A stretch of 64,000 bases of DNA from a bacterium (GTDB taxonomy: Bacteria > SZUA-182 > DTGQ01), in the NCBI GenBank assembly GCA_040755755.1, contig JBFLZW010000036.1, forward strand, positions 1 through 64,000. The letters are read 5' to 3'. The position numbers and the translations under genes were made by a program. Below the pieces are notes generated by a model that made no database searches, was not told the DNA's origin, and was given only the letters and a program-made list of their open reading frames with translations. Positions 7,964 to 16,100 of this stretch are shown here, piece after piece (position 1 is the first letter of the stretch; the number at the start of each line of letters is the position of its first letter).

Positions 7964-9321
7964 AAAGCTCCTTTTCTAAAGAGAATGATATTGATGGTTT
8001 TTAGAGCAATAAAAAAATCAAGAGCAAGCGACATATGTTTAATGTAAAACAGATCGTAGCCGAGTTTTTCTCCAGTTTCCCGCAGAGTGCCGCAGTAGCG
8101 GTAATTGACCGCTGCCCAGCCGGTGATTCCGGGCTTGACAATGAGCCGTTGTTTGTAATACGGAATGACTCTATCCAGTTTCTGAACAAAAAACGGCCGC
8201 TCCGGACGGGGGCCTACCAGGCTCATCTCTCCCTTGAAGACATTGACCAGTTGAGGAAGCTCATCGATGCGGGTCTGCCGGAGGAACCGGCCGATGCGGG
8301 TAATCCGGTGGTCATTTTTTTTCGTCCAGATCGGGCCGGTCTGTTGTTCTGCATCAGCTCTCATGGTCCGGAACTTATACAATTTGAAAATTTTCTCCCT
8401 TTCTCCCACTCTTTCCTGTCTGAAGAGGATCGGCCCTTCCGAATCAAGTCTGATCAGCAGGGCAGAGAGCAGGATAACCGGAGAAGTGAGGATGAGCAAC
8501 AGGCTCGAAAGAATGATATCCAGGAGCCGTTTGACTATTCGAATCATACCCTGGCTGTGAAAACCGCAGGTAAACAGGAGCCAGCTTGGACGAAGCCGGT
8601 TGATCAGGATCTTGCCGGTGACCCGCTCGTAAAAGTCAGGAGCATCGTAGACTTCAAGACCCTGGAGTTTATAGTCCAGGAATCGCTCTGAGGAAAAGGC
8701 TTCCCTGCGTTCATCCAGGGCAATAACCATAACCTGCGGCCTGTATCGATCCACGATTTGAGGCAAGTCACCGACTTTCCCCAGAACGTCGGTATCACTT
8801 TCCATTTCCAGGGAGGAGAGTTTATCCTCCGATTCCACAATTCCGAGAAAATGGTATTTCCCTGGGGTGTGCTCCCTCAGTGCCTGCGCCAGCTTCCGGC
8901 CATTGAAGGTATTTCCGATAATAAGAACCCTTCGGGGAAAGCTGATCGAGGGAAGAAGTTCCCCGGCGGCCAGTCGCCAGAGAAGAACAAAGAGCAGTGC
9001 CATTCCCCACGGAGGAAGAAATTGCCGCAGCAGTGTGGTATCGAGGCTAACCAGAGAATAGATAACCACAAGAACCATAGGGATCATAAAGGCGCTGATG
9101 ATCCGCTGAGCAAGTACTTTCGGTCTTCGGCATACCCTGACATCAAAGAGATCGCAGATAAAAAAGAACAGCAGGTAACAGGGGACAAGCCAGGGGAAAA
9201 TCCGCACAGCCATCCGGTATCCTCCAAACCAAAATTGCAGAGAGAAAAAGAGAATTGGCAAGTCGCCGATCAAGTATAGAAAACAGTCACTGGATGTATT
9301 TGAAAGCACGTAATTTTTCAT
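7960..9321 (-). CDS. Undecaprenyl-phosphate sugar phosphotransferase, exopolysaccharide initiation
   Basis: This 453-residue polyisoprenyl-phosphate hexose-1-phosphate transferase (WbaP/CpsE type) puts the first sugar of the exopolysaccharide repeat on the lipid carrier at the inner membrane. The N-terminal half has four to five membrane helices (to about residue 115) and a Rossmann-like CoA-binding-type region (RRVLIIGNTFNGRKLA). The C-terminal catalytic domain begins at KRLLDIILSSLLLIL and carries KLYKFRTM, RIDELPQL and MSLVGPRPE. It is the first gene of the minus-strand exopolysaccharide operon. Repeats lie between it and the wza-like gene. Confidence 0.92.
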   Translation of the reverse strand: MKNYVLSNTSSDCFLYLIGDLPILFFSLQFWFGGYRMAVRIFPWLVPCYLLFFFICDLFDVRVCRRPKVLAQRIISAFMIPMVLVVIYSLVSLDTTLLRQFLPPWGMALLFVLLWRLAAGELLPSISFPRRVLIIGNTFNGRKLAQALREHTPGKYHFLGIVESEDKLSSLEMESDTDVLGKVGDLPQIVDRYRPQVMVIALDERREAFSSERFLDYKLQGLEVYDAPDFYERVTGKILINRLRPSWLLFTCGFHSQGMIRIVKRLLDIILSSLLLILTSPVILLSALLIRLDSEGPILFRQERVGEREKIFKLYKFRTMRADAEQQTGPIWTKKNDHRITRIGRFLRQTRIDELPQLVNVFKGEMSLVGPRPERPFFVQKLDRVIPYYKQRLIVKPGITGWAAVNYRYCGTLRETGEKLGYDLFYIKHMSLALDFFIALKTINIILFRKGAL

Positions 9322-9406
9322 GAATCTCTGTTTTTACATTTCTATCAAGCAACTGTTCGGCTTGAATATACTTTTTATTTCAGGCGGTGACTTTCAGGTT
9401 TTATTC

Positions 9407-9436
9407 TTGTCATACCTTTCACCTTTAAGGTACAAT
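9407..9436 (+). promoter_or_regulatory. Putative promoter for the amidase gene
   Basis: TTGTCA (9407-9412) and TACAAT (9431-9436) are separated by 18 bases, about 100 bases upstream of the amidase start. The short palindrome ACCTTTAAGGT (9420-9430) lies between the two boxes and could be an operator. Confidence 0.42.
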
Positions 9437-9533
9437 GAAGCACTCACTTTCACTTACCCCTATAATCGTGAAAAACTGAGGATAACCTTTAATGCAACGT
9501 AAGATTCACACGGTTACGCAGCGGAGGGGAAAA

Positions 9534-10031
9534 ATGAGAAAAATCAGCAGGATAATTGTTCATTGCACCGACAGCGAGTTTGGCGATGCACGGCTGGTAG
9601 ACGATCTGCATACCGGGCGGGGAAATCCCCTGATTTCATTAGCCTGGCCATCGGGAACCGAAGTATACGAGCGGAACCCTTTCCGGAAAATCGGTTATCA
9701 TTATCTGATCCTGAACGGATTTATCAAGCCGGGAGAGTACCAGGCCGAACTGGATGGCTGCATTGAGCCGGGAAGGAGCGAGGAGGAGGAGGGTGCCCAT
9801 TGTTATGGCCAAAACCACGACAGCCTGGGAGTCTGTCTGGTAGGAAAGCGGCTGTTTTCAGCCAGGCAATTGTATTGTGCGCTGCCCGAACTGCTGACCA
9901 GCCTCAGTGAAAGATATGCTCTCTGCTGTCACGATATTTACGCCCACTATGAGTTCAGCCAGGTGAAAAGCTGTCCCAATATTGATATAGAGCTGATTCG
10001 CAAAATTTTCACTGCCTGGCAGGGGAAGTGA
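9534..10031 (+). CDS. N-acetylmuramoyl-L-alanine amidase family protein
   Basis: This 165-residue amidase_2-fold (T7 lysozyme/AmpD-like) protein is predicted to cut the amide between MurNAc and the stem peptide. Likely zinc ligands are His10 (IIVHCTD), His138 (AHYEF) and Cys147 (KSCPNI). A GAHCYGQNHDSLGVCLVG block matches the GxHxxGxNxxSIGI motif. I chose the ATG at 9534, with GGAGGGG a few bases upstream, over the ATG at 9492, which lacks a clear site. There is no signal peptide, so it may act in the cytoplasm on recycled muropeptides or be phage-derived. It is an isolated plus-strand gene among minus-strand ones. Confidence 0.82.
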   Translation: MRKISRIIVHCTDSEFGDARLVDDLHTGRGNPLISLAWPSGTEVYERNPFRKIGYHYLILNGFIKPGEYQAELDGCIEPGRSEEEEGAHCYGQNHDSLGVCLVGKRLFSARQLYCALPELLTSLSERYALCCHDIYAHYEFSQVKSCPNIDIELIRKIFTAWQGK

Positions 10032-10097
10032 TCAGTGGCCAGTAAAAAATTGGAGGCAGATGGCTGATAATGAGAAACCGATACCTGATCACTTCGC

Positions 10098-10907
10098 TTA
10101 CCGTTTCAAATCCCAGTGGGTATAAAGGACTCTGAGAACATCCGCCAGCAGGCGGACTGAATCGCCGGGATCATTCTGTCTGTTTGCCCGTACCCTCTGC
10201 GGGGGACACCATTCTACCGGAACCTCTTTAATTGAAAATCCCATAGCCCAGGCCAGATAGAGCTGCTCGATATCAAAGCTGCGGCCATAAAGCTTCTGGG
10301 CTCTGGCAATACATCTGGCCGCCTCCCGCCTGAAGAGCTTGAACTTGCACTGCCTGCACCGGGTCCCCATGATCGATGTAAACCAGGCCAGTGTCTTGAC
10401 CGCATGCCTCCCCAGCTTCCTTCCTGCAAATGGAGGAAAGGGCTCCTTGATCCCGTCCTTCGGAAAAGCGAGAACCACGTCTATTCCAGCCTGAACATGA
10501 GGCCACATTTTTTCCACCTCAAAGATGGGGACCGACAATTCCTCATCCGTACAGAGGATGTACTTTCCCCGGGTTCGAAGTATACTCCGGGACAGGGAAA
10601 ATCCCTGCCCAAGGGTTTCGATACTTCTCTTGACCCTGCTCGATCTTTGTTCTTTGAACTCATAGACATAACGGCCCGGCTTTTTGATAACCTCCGTAGT
10701 CCGGTCGTAATTGCCTCCATCAACGATCATGATTTCCGAATTGAAAACCTGGTTCTGCAGGTAGTCTTTGACAATGTTCAGAGTATCATCGATCTGGTCC
10801 TGCTCATTAAAGGCGGAAATGATTACCGAGAGAAAAATATCCGGCTTGGGAGAGCTTTTTTCCTCCATGGACTGGATTGGTTCCAGGTACCGTGCTTCTG
10901 CTTTCAT
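10098..10907 (-). CDS. Family 2 glycosyltransferase
   Basis: This 269-residue GT-A-fold glycosyltransferase has the family start SVIISAFNEQDQIDDTL, the nucleotide-binding MIVDGGNYDRT and an acidic CTDEEL at the expected DxD position. Its C-terminal half (RCRQCKFKLFRREAARCI, DIEQLYLAWAMGFSIKEVPVEW) resembles dolichyl-phosphate-mannose synthase-like enzymes. No membrane segment is evident. It is likely to act in exopolysaccharide or other surface glycan synthesis, given the operon at 2.5-9.3 kb. The donor and acceptor sugars cannot be read from sequence. Confidence 0.82.
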   Translation of the reverse strand: MKAEARYLEPIQSMEEKSSPKPDIFLSVIISAFNEQDQIDDTLNIVKDYLQNQVFNSEIMIVDGGNYDRTTEVIKKPGRYVYEFKEQRSSRVKRSIETLGQGFSLSRSILRTRGKYILCTDEELSVPIFEVEKMWPHVQAGIDVVLAFPKDGIKEPFPPFAGRKLGRHAVKTLAWFTSIMGTRCRQCKFKLFRREAARCIARAQKLYGRSFDIEQLYLAWAMGFSIKEVPVEWCPPQRVRANRQNDPGDSVRLLADVLRVLYTHWDLKR

Positions 10908-11143
10908 CTTCCCTCGGTTTTAGGGCCTTTGTTGTGGTTCATGGTTACTATACCAACAAATTTGGTAACTTGCGCCTGATGAATCCATGCCGTCGTGCCA
11001 TCATGCCATATGGATAATCCGCATCTCATAAATATTACGTACTTGTGTCGGCTTTTTTGTATTAGATATTGCATAAAATATGTGTAAAGTAGTTATAGCG
11101 GCAGCAGGAATAAAAGGTGTCCAGGAATTAATGCTTCATCTCT

Positions 11144-11301
11144 CTACCGGACACTTTTGAGGTAGCAACCGCGAATGAACGCGAATGAACGCGAACTGAA
11201 CAAAGAGGACTCGATAATGAAGGCAAATCAAAAGAATTTATTAGCGTCTATTCGTGTGCATTCGCGGTTGATTACAGGAATTGAAAAAAAGTGTCCGGTA
11301 G
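11144..11301. repeat. Nested palindromic element in a gene-poor stretch
   Basis: The outer arms (CTACCGGACACTTTT at 11144-11158 and its exact complement at 11287-11301) enclose inner arms at 11166-11186 and 11250-11270 built from ACGCGAAT/CGCGAATGAA units. The inner arms are nearly complementary. The gene-free stretch 10908-11472 otherwise contains only AT-rich sequence and a GCCGTCGTGCCATCATGCC-like repeat near 10988-11010. Related GTGTCCGGTAG copies lie at 113-123 and beside this element. Confidence 0.8.
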
Positions 11302-11318
11302 CGAATGCTTCATTTCGC

Positions 11319-11348
11319 TTGACATGAATAAACCTCAGTTGGTATAAT
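11319..11348 (+). promoter_or_regulatory. Consensus sigma-70 promoter upstream of a 34-codon ORF
   Basis: A perfect TTGACA (11319-11324) and a perfect TATAAT (11343-11348) are separated by 18 bases. This is one of the best promoter matches in the window. It points to the small open frame at 11473 across a leader of about 120 bases. Confidence 0.7.
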
Positions 11349-11369
11349 ATTCTAAATTTTTTTTCGAAG

Positions 11370-11440
11370 GCCAATGGGATCCTTCTCATACAAGGATTCT
11401 GCCGATAGGATATATATTCGTCTATCGTTATAGCATTATT
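11370..11440 (+). promoter_or_regulatory. Structured 5' leader with two hairpins
   Basis: Between the consensus promoter and the small ORF, GGATCCTT pairs with AAGGATTC across a seven-base loop (one G-T wobble). Further on, CGATAG pairs with CTATCG. No known riboswitch consensus is apparent to me. The region could be simple leader structure or a cis-regulatory RNA. Confidence 0.35.
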
Positions 11441-11472
11441 TTATTAACCACTCATTTATAGGAGGTATAAAG

Positions 11473-11577
11473 ATGTCTACAATCGAAGAAACAGAGTGTC
11501 CCATGTTTTCCTTTCACGCCCTGATTACCATGCCTGCCTGTTTTCCCAACCAAAAATTCGATGATGCATACCAATAA
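11473..11577 (+). CDS. Candidate 34-residue peptide with strong expression signals
   Basis: I do not recognise this peptide. It is 34 residues, starts MSTIEETECPM and contains two cysteines (residues 9 and 23), two further methionines (11 and 20) and an acidic, polar C-terminus (KFDDAYQ). The support is in its signals: an ideal GGAGG ribosome-binding site at 11461-11465, seven bases before the ATG, and a perfect-consensus promoter 125 bases upstream. It could be a secreted or modified peptide precursor, a regulatory leader peptide for the downstream permease gene (315 bases away), or a fortuitous frame. No modifying enzyme is adjacent. Confidence 0.45.
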   Translation: MSTIEETECPMFSFHALITMPACFPNQKFDDAYQ

Positions 11578-11891
11578 AAATACCTAAAATAAAAAATTTT
11601 TTTCCCTGTTATGGGCTTCTCCTTTCTTCCTGATCGGGGTCTGGAGATCGGTTTGACTTGTGCTCATCGAGCAGACTGCCAATCGATCGATACCATTTGT
11701 CCACGGGATACCTATCCAACCGGAATATGTACACTTCCCTGTTTATTTACGAAGAAAGAAGTATTCTTTTTATATTTGCCCATAAGCTAACAGAAGATAG
11801 TTTTTCTCTATAAACAGCGTTTGATTAATTTTCAGGATAGCGTCATCAGTATTTTTTACAAGGTTATGAAAGACACAAGGAGCTTTTCATC

Positions 11892-12989
11892 ATGGTTATA
11901 CTCATGGTATTGATTGGGAGTTTTTTAGCGGGTATTTTACTTCAAATGGTTTCCACGCGGTTTGGAGAGCGCAATTCACCGGGCAGCCGGTGCTTCGAGA
12001 CGTGGCAAAGAGTCAGAGAGATACTGCATCCGGCTGTCGTCCTTTACCTGCTTGTTCATATCGGATTGATCGGCGGGGCTGAAATTGCCCACGAGGGCTT
12101 GGGCAGCCTCACGGTCCCGGCTATCTTCAGTTTCGGATTGGCCCTGCTTCTTTTTATCATTACCCTGCTTGCGCTATCGTGCATCCAGATCACGGACAGG
12201 GAAACACGAATCAGCATTGCCACGCACTTTGGCTCAGTCAGCGTAGGCACTTTTGCCGCAGCGCAAGCATTTCTGCAAAACCGTGGCATTTCCTATGCAC
12301 CGTCCACCTCAGCCTGGCTGGCCCTCATGGAAGTTCCTGCTATTCTTATCGGGGCCTCAATGCTCGGCGGCGGCCTCAAATCATTGAAGGACACTTTCGG
12401 TGACCGGGACATTCTCGTGCTCTTGTGTACCCTGATTCTCGGCTTTCTTCTCGGCCATCGACTGGTCCATCGATTCGATTTTCTTCTTGTCACTCCCTTC
12501 GAGGGAGTATTGGCCTATTTCCTCTTCGACATGGGGCATCAAACCGGGGTCAACCTCGGACATCTGCGCCAAAGCGGCTTACGGCTGATTCCCTTTGGCA
12601 TTCTTATGGCTGTCTGCGGGGGTACCCTTGGAGGGCTCGTGGGCACGCTTTTCGGCCTGGGCATCGGAAATGTGGTTATCGTAAGCACCCTGAGCGCATC
12701 GGCCTCGTATGTAGCTTCAACCGCGGTCATGGGCAAGCTCGTTTCCCCGGAGGCCATAGCTACGACCCTCACGGTATCACTGGGAATTACCCTGCCCTGG
12801 AACATCCTCATAGGGATTCAGCTCTATACGATCCTGGCCCAGTCACTCCATGCCATTCAGGGAAACCCATACCTGATAGGATTACTCTTGACCTGGTATT
12901 TGATTATCGTGATTGGAGGGCTGTTTGCCCTGCCAAGGCTCCGGTCGCTCAGAAGGCTTCGGTGGAATGAAGCCCGGCAGGAAGGGTGA
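11892..12989 (+). CDS. SbtA-like sodium-dependent bicarbonate permease
   Basis: This 365-residue inner-membrane protein has about ten predicted membrane helices. It resembles the SbtA/DUF897 family of sodium-dependent bicarbonate transporters. Two family hallmarks are visible: THFGSVSVGTFAAAQAFL in the first half, and the SASASYVAS...SPEA...SLGITLPWN stretch in the second inverted repeat. The start at 11892 has AAGGAG nine bases upstream. Most SbtA operons carry a PII-like SbtB gene, but none is adjacent here. The 314 bases between the small ORF and this gene hold AT-rich sequence and no clear promoter that I can call. Confidence 0.82.
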   Translation: MVILMVLIGSFLAGILLQMVSTRFGERNSPGSRCFETWQRVREILHPAVVLYLLVHIGLIGGAEIAHEGLGSLTVPAIFSFGLALLLFIITLLALSCIQITDRETRISIATHFGSVSVGTFAAAQAFLQNRGISYAPSTSAWLALMEVPAILIGASMLGGGLKSLKDTFGDRDILVLLCTLILGFLLGHRLVHRFDFLLVTPFEGVLAYFLFDMGHQTGVNLGHLRQSGLRLIPFGILMAVCGGTLGGLVGTLFGLGIGNVVIVSTLSASASYVASTAVMGKLVSPEAIATTLTVSLGITLPWNILIGIQLYTILAQSLHAIQGNPYLIGLLLTWYLIIVIGGLFALPRLRSLRRLRWNEARQEG

Positions 12990-13041
12990 AAGAAGGAGAT
13001 ACGATGCGCTGCCGGGAATTTTCCCGGTTAAGCTTACAGAA

Positions 13042-13068
13042 TCCCGCTGCCTGCATGAGGCAGCGGGA
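13042..13068. terminator. Hairpin between convergent genes
   Basis: An 11-bp perfect stem (TCCCGCTGCCT / AGGCAGCGGGA) with a five-base loop lies between the permease gene and the convergent histidine kinase gene. It has no strong T-run, so it may be a bidirectional but imperfect terminator. Confidence 0.5.
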
Positions 13069-13148
13069 ATGGAATCATCGACCATTGCAGATCATGTCGG
13101 AGATCCCGGCCAAGAGGAACCTTCCACAGCCTCAACAACCCCGAGTAG

Positions 13149-16100
13149 TTACCCAGGAAGACCATGCTTATCAGCCAATACCTGAACAAGGGTTTCCTTC
13201 AAGGTCTCGGACTCCTTCTCCAGGTGGGGCAAAAGGTGTGCGACCTTGGCAAGGTCTCCTTTCTTGGCCGCCGTTTCCATGTCATACGCCGTCTCTTTCA
13301 GGGAGAGTGCACTGAGGTTGGCAGCTATGCCCTTGATCGTGTGGGCCTGAAGATGAACCAGGAATGCATCCCCGCTGGCCAGGGCTTGTTTCAACCTGGC
13401 TATCTGCCGGGGAGCATCTTGAAGAAACCCCTCGATGAGGATCATGGCCAGATCCTCATCGCCCAGAAAACGGCTCATAAAATCTCCCCGATCGAATACC
13501 TGAATTAGCGGCTTTTTCTTTTCTTCATCTTCCCTGATCTGCTCCTGACTTGGTCTGCTCTTTTTCCCCCAGTCTTTAAGCACCTTGGCCAGGGCCTGTG
13601 GATTGACCGGTTTGGAAATGTAGTCGTCCATACCCGCTTCAAGGCATTTCCCCCGATCCCCGGTCATAGCCTGGGCAGTCATGGCGATAATGGGAATATG
13701 GTGATTGAGCACGGCTGATGAGGGATGGCGTATGATGCGGGTAGCTTCATATCCATCCATTTCCGGCATCTGGCAATCCATGAGCACCAGGTCATAGGGA
13801 ATCGACTCAAGGGCTTTGAGTGCCTCCCGGCCATTAGCCACAGCATCGGCCCTGTACCCCAGTTTATTCAGGATAGCCAGGGCTACCTTCTGATTGGTTA
13901 TATTATCCTCAGCCAGCAAGATGCGGATCTTGCGGCGGTTGTTCTCCTCAACGGTGTATTTGGTAACCAGGCTTTCTTCCTTTTGGTTACAAGGTGGATT
14001 CTTTCTCCCCAGAGCCAGGGAAAGAGCATCAAAAAACCGGGATTGTTGAACAGGCTTGGTAAGATAAGCGGCAAACCCGATCTGATCAAGCCTGGCTGCA
14101 TCTCCACGTTTGCCGATCGAAGTCATCATGATCAGGATCGTTTCGCGCAGGAGAGAGTCCTGTTTGATTTTTTTTCCAAGCTCCTCGCCGCTCATCCCCG
14201 GCATTTGCATATCCAGGATAGCCATAGAGAAGGGTTTTCCCTCTTGAGCTGCCAGCCGGAGCTTTTCGAGGGCCGAATAACCGTCAACCGCTTCTTCGCA
14301 CAGGCACTTTCGAGCCCGGAGCAACTCGACCAGAAGGCATCTATTGACTGGATGGTCGTCCACCACGAGAAGACGAAGCCCGCTCAGGTCGGCTATTTCC
14401 CGGTAAGGTTTTGGCTCTGTCTGCTTGTCCAGGACAATGGTAAACCAGAAAGTAGAGCCTTTCCCCTCCTCGCTGACCACACCGATCCGGCCACCCATCA
14501 TCTCGCTGAGGCGCTTGGATATGGATAAGCCAAGCCCTGTTCCCCCATATTGGCGGCTGACTGAGGAATCAGCCTGGGTAAATGGTCTGAAGAGCTTTTC
14601 AATCCGCTCCCTGGCAATGCCTATCCCGGTATCACTGACCTCAAAGCGCAGGGTAGCCTTACGGTCATCCTCCTCATCGAGCTTTACCCGGATGATTATC
14701 TCGCCCTGGTGAGTAAACTTGATGGCATTTCCAGCCAGATTAATCAGAATCTGGCGCAGTCGGCCAGGGTCTCCCCGAAGGAGCGTGGGCACGTGCGGGT
14801 CGATAAGAGAAACAAATTCAAGGCCCTTTTCCTGGACTTTAAAACTCAGTATATCGCTCAGCTCATCCAGGGCAACCACCAGGTCAAAATCGATAATCTC
14901 AAGCTCCAGCCTGCTGGCCTCAATTTTGGAAAAATCGAGAATGTCATTGACGAGGGCCAGCAGCGACTCGGCACTGCTGCGTACGATATCGGCGTACTGG
15001 CGCTGCTCCGGCGAGAGATCCGTATCGAGCAAAAGCCCGGTCATACCGATTACCCCATTCATGGGAGTCCTGATCTCATGGCTCATGTTGGCTAAAAATT
15101 CACTCTTGGCCTTATTGGCTGCTTCAGCCTGGACAGCCAGGTCATTGGCCCGGTCAATCGATTCCTTAAGCAGCCAGTTGGCTGCCTCGGTCTCCTCCTT
15201 GGCCTTTCTGAGCTGCTCTTCAATTATCCTTTGTTCGGTAATATCCTCAGCCGAGCAGACAATGTATTCGACCTGTCCGGCAGCATTCAGTTTCGGTGTT
15301 TTGACAATGGATAACAGGCGTCTTTCCCCACGGCCATTGGTTACCCATTCTTCGGTGCGCATCTGCCTTTTTTCCTGGAACAGGAGGTTATTTCCGGACA
15401 GGCAGGCTTCTGCCTCATCATGAGGAAGCAGGTCATAGATATTCCGATATTCAATATCCCTGATTTCCCGGCCAAGAAAGTCCGCGCGGGCGCGATTGAC
15501 CCTGCCGCAGGTTTTAGCATCCATAAGATACCATATCTGGGTTTCGATATTGTCTAACAGCATCTGGAGTTCCGCTGTCCGCAGATTGACGAGCTCTTCG
15601 GTTTTCCTTGCCTGATGATGAAGAGTTTGAAGATAGAGCATAAGCAGGAAGGTAATAAACAGCCCGGCAGGCAGAATCAGCCAGTGCCCCAGAGAACGGT
15701 GGGCTTTGAGATAAGAAGCTTTGGCTGTGCAGACTACCGACATTTTCCGGTCAGCCACAGGAAAGGTTTCTTCAAAGGATAAGTCCGGCAATGCCCGCTC
15801 TGACTGGAAAGCAGTGGAATACAGAAGGCGTTCCCGGTACGGGGCGGATAAATCAAAAAGAAGGAAATCCATGCCTTCATGAGGTGCGTGGACCAAAGCG
15901 CCTTCCAGACAGTCACTGGGCCGGAACACGCCGACAACAAATCCCAGCAGGGCTTTTCTTCGTTCTTCCAGTTGAGCGACAGGTTTTTTTGGGTCATAAA
16001 CGGGGATAAAGACGAGAAAACCGAATTGATTGCCGGTTTCCTGCACCAGCCTGATTCGGGAGGTGACCGCCGGTTTTCCGGTATCACGCGCTTTTTCCAA

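Noticed and set aside
11355-11472. Known riboswitch (for example c-di-GMP) in the leader of the small ORF
   Set aside because: The two hairpins show none of the conserved loop sequences I would expect of a GEMM or other common riboswitch.
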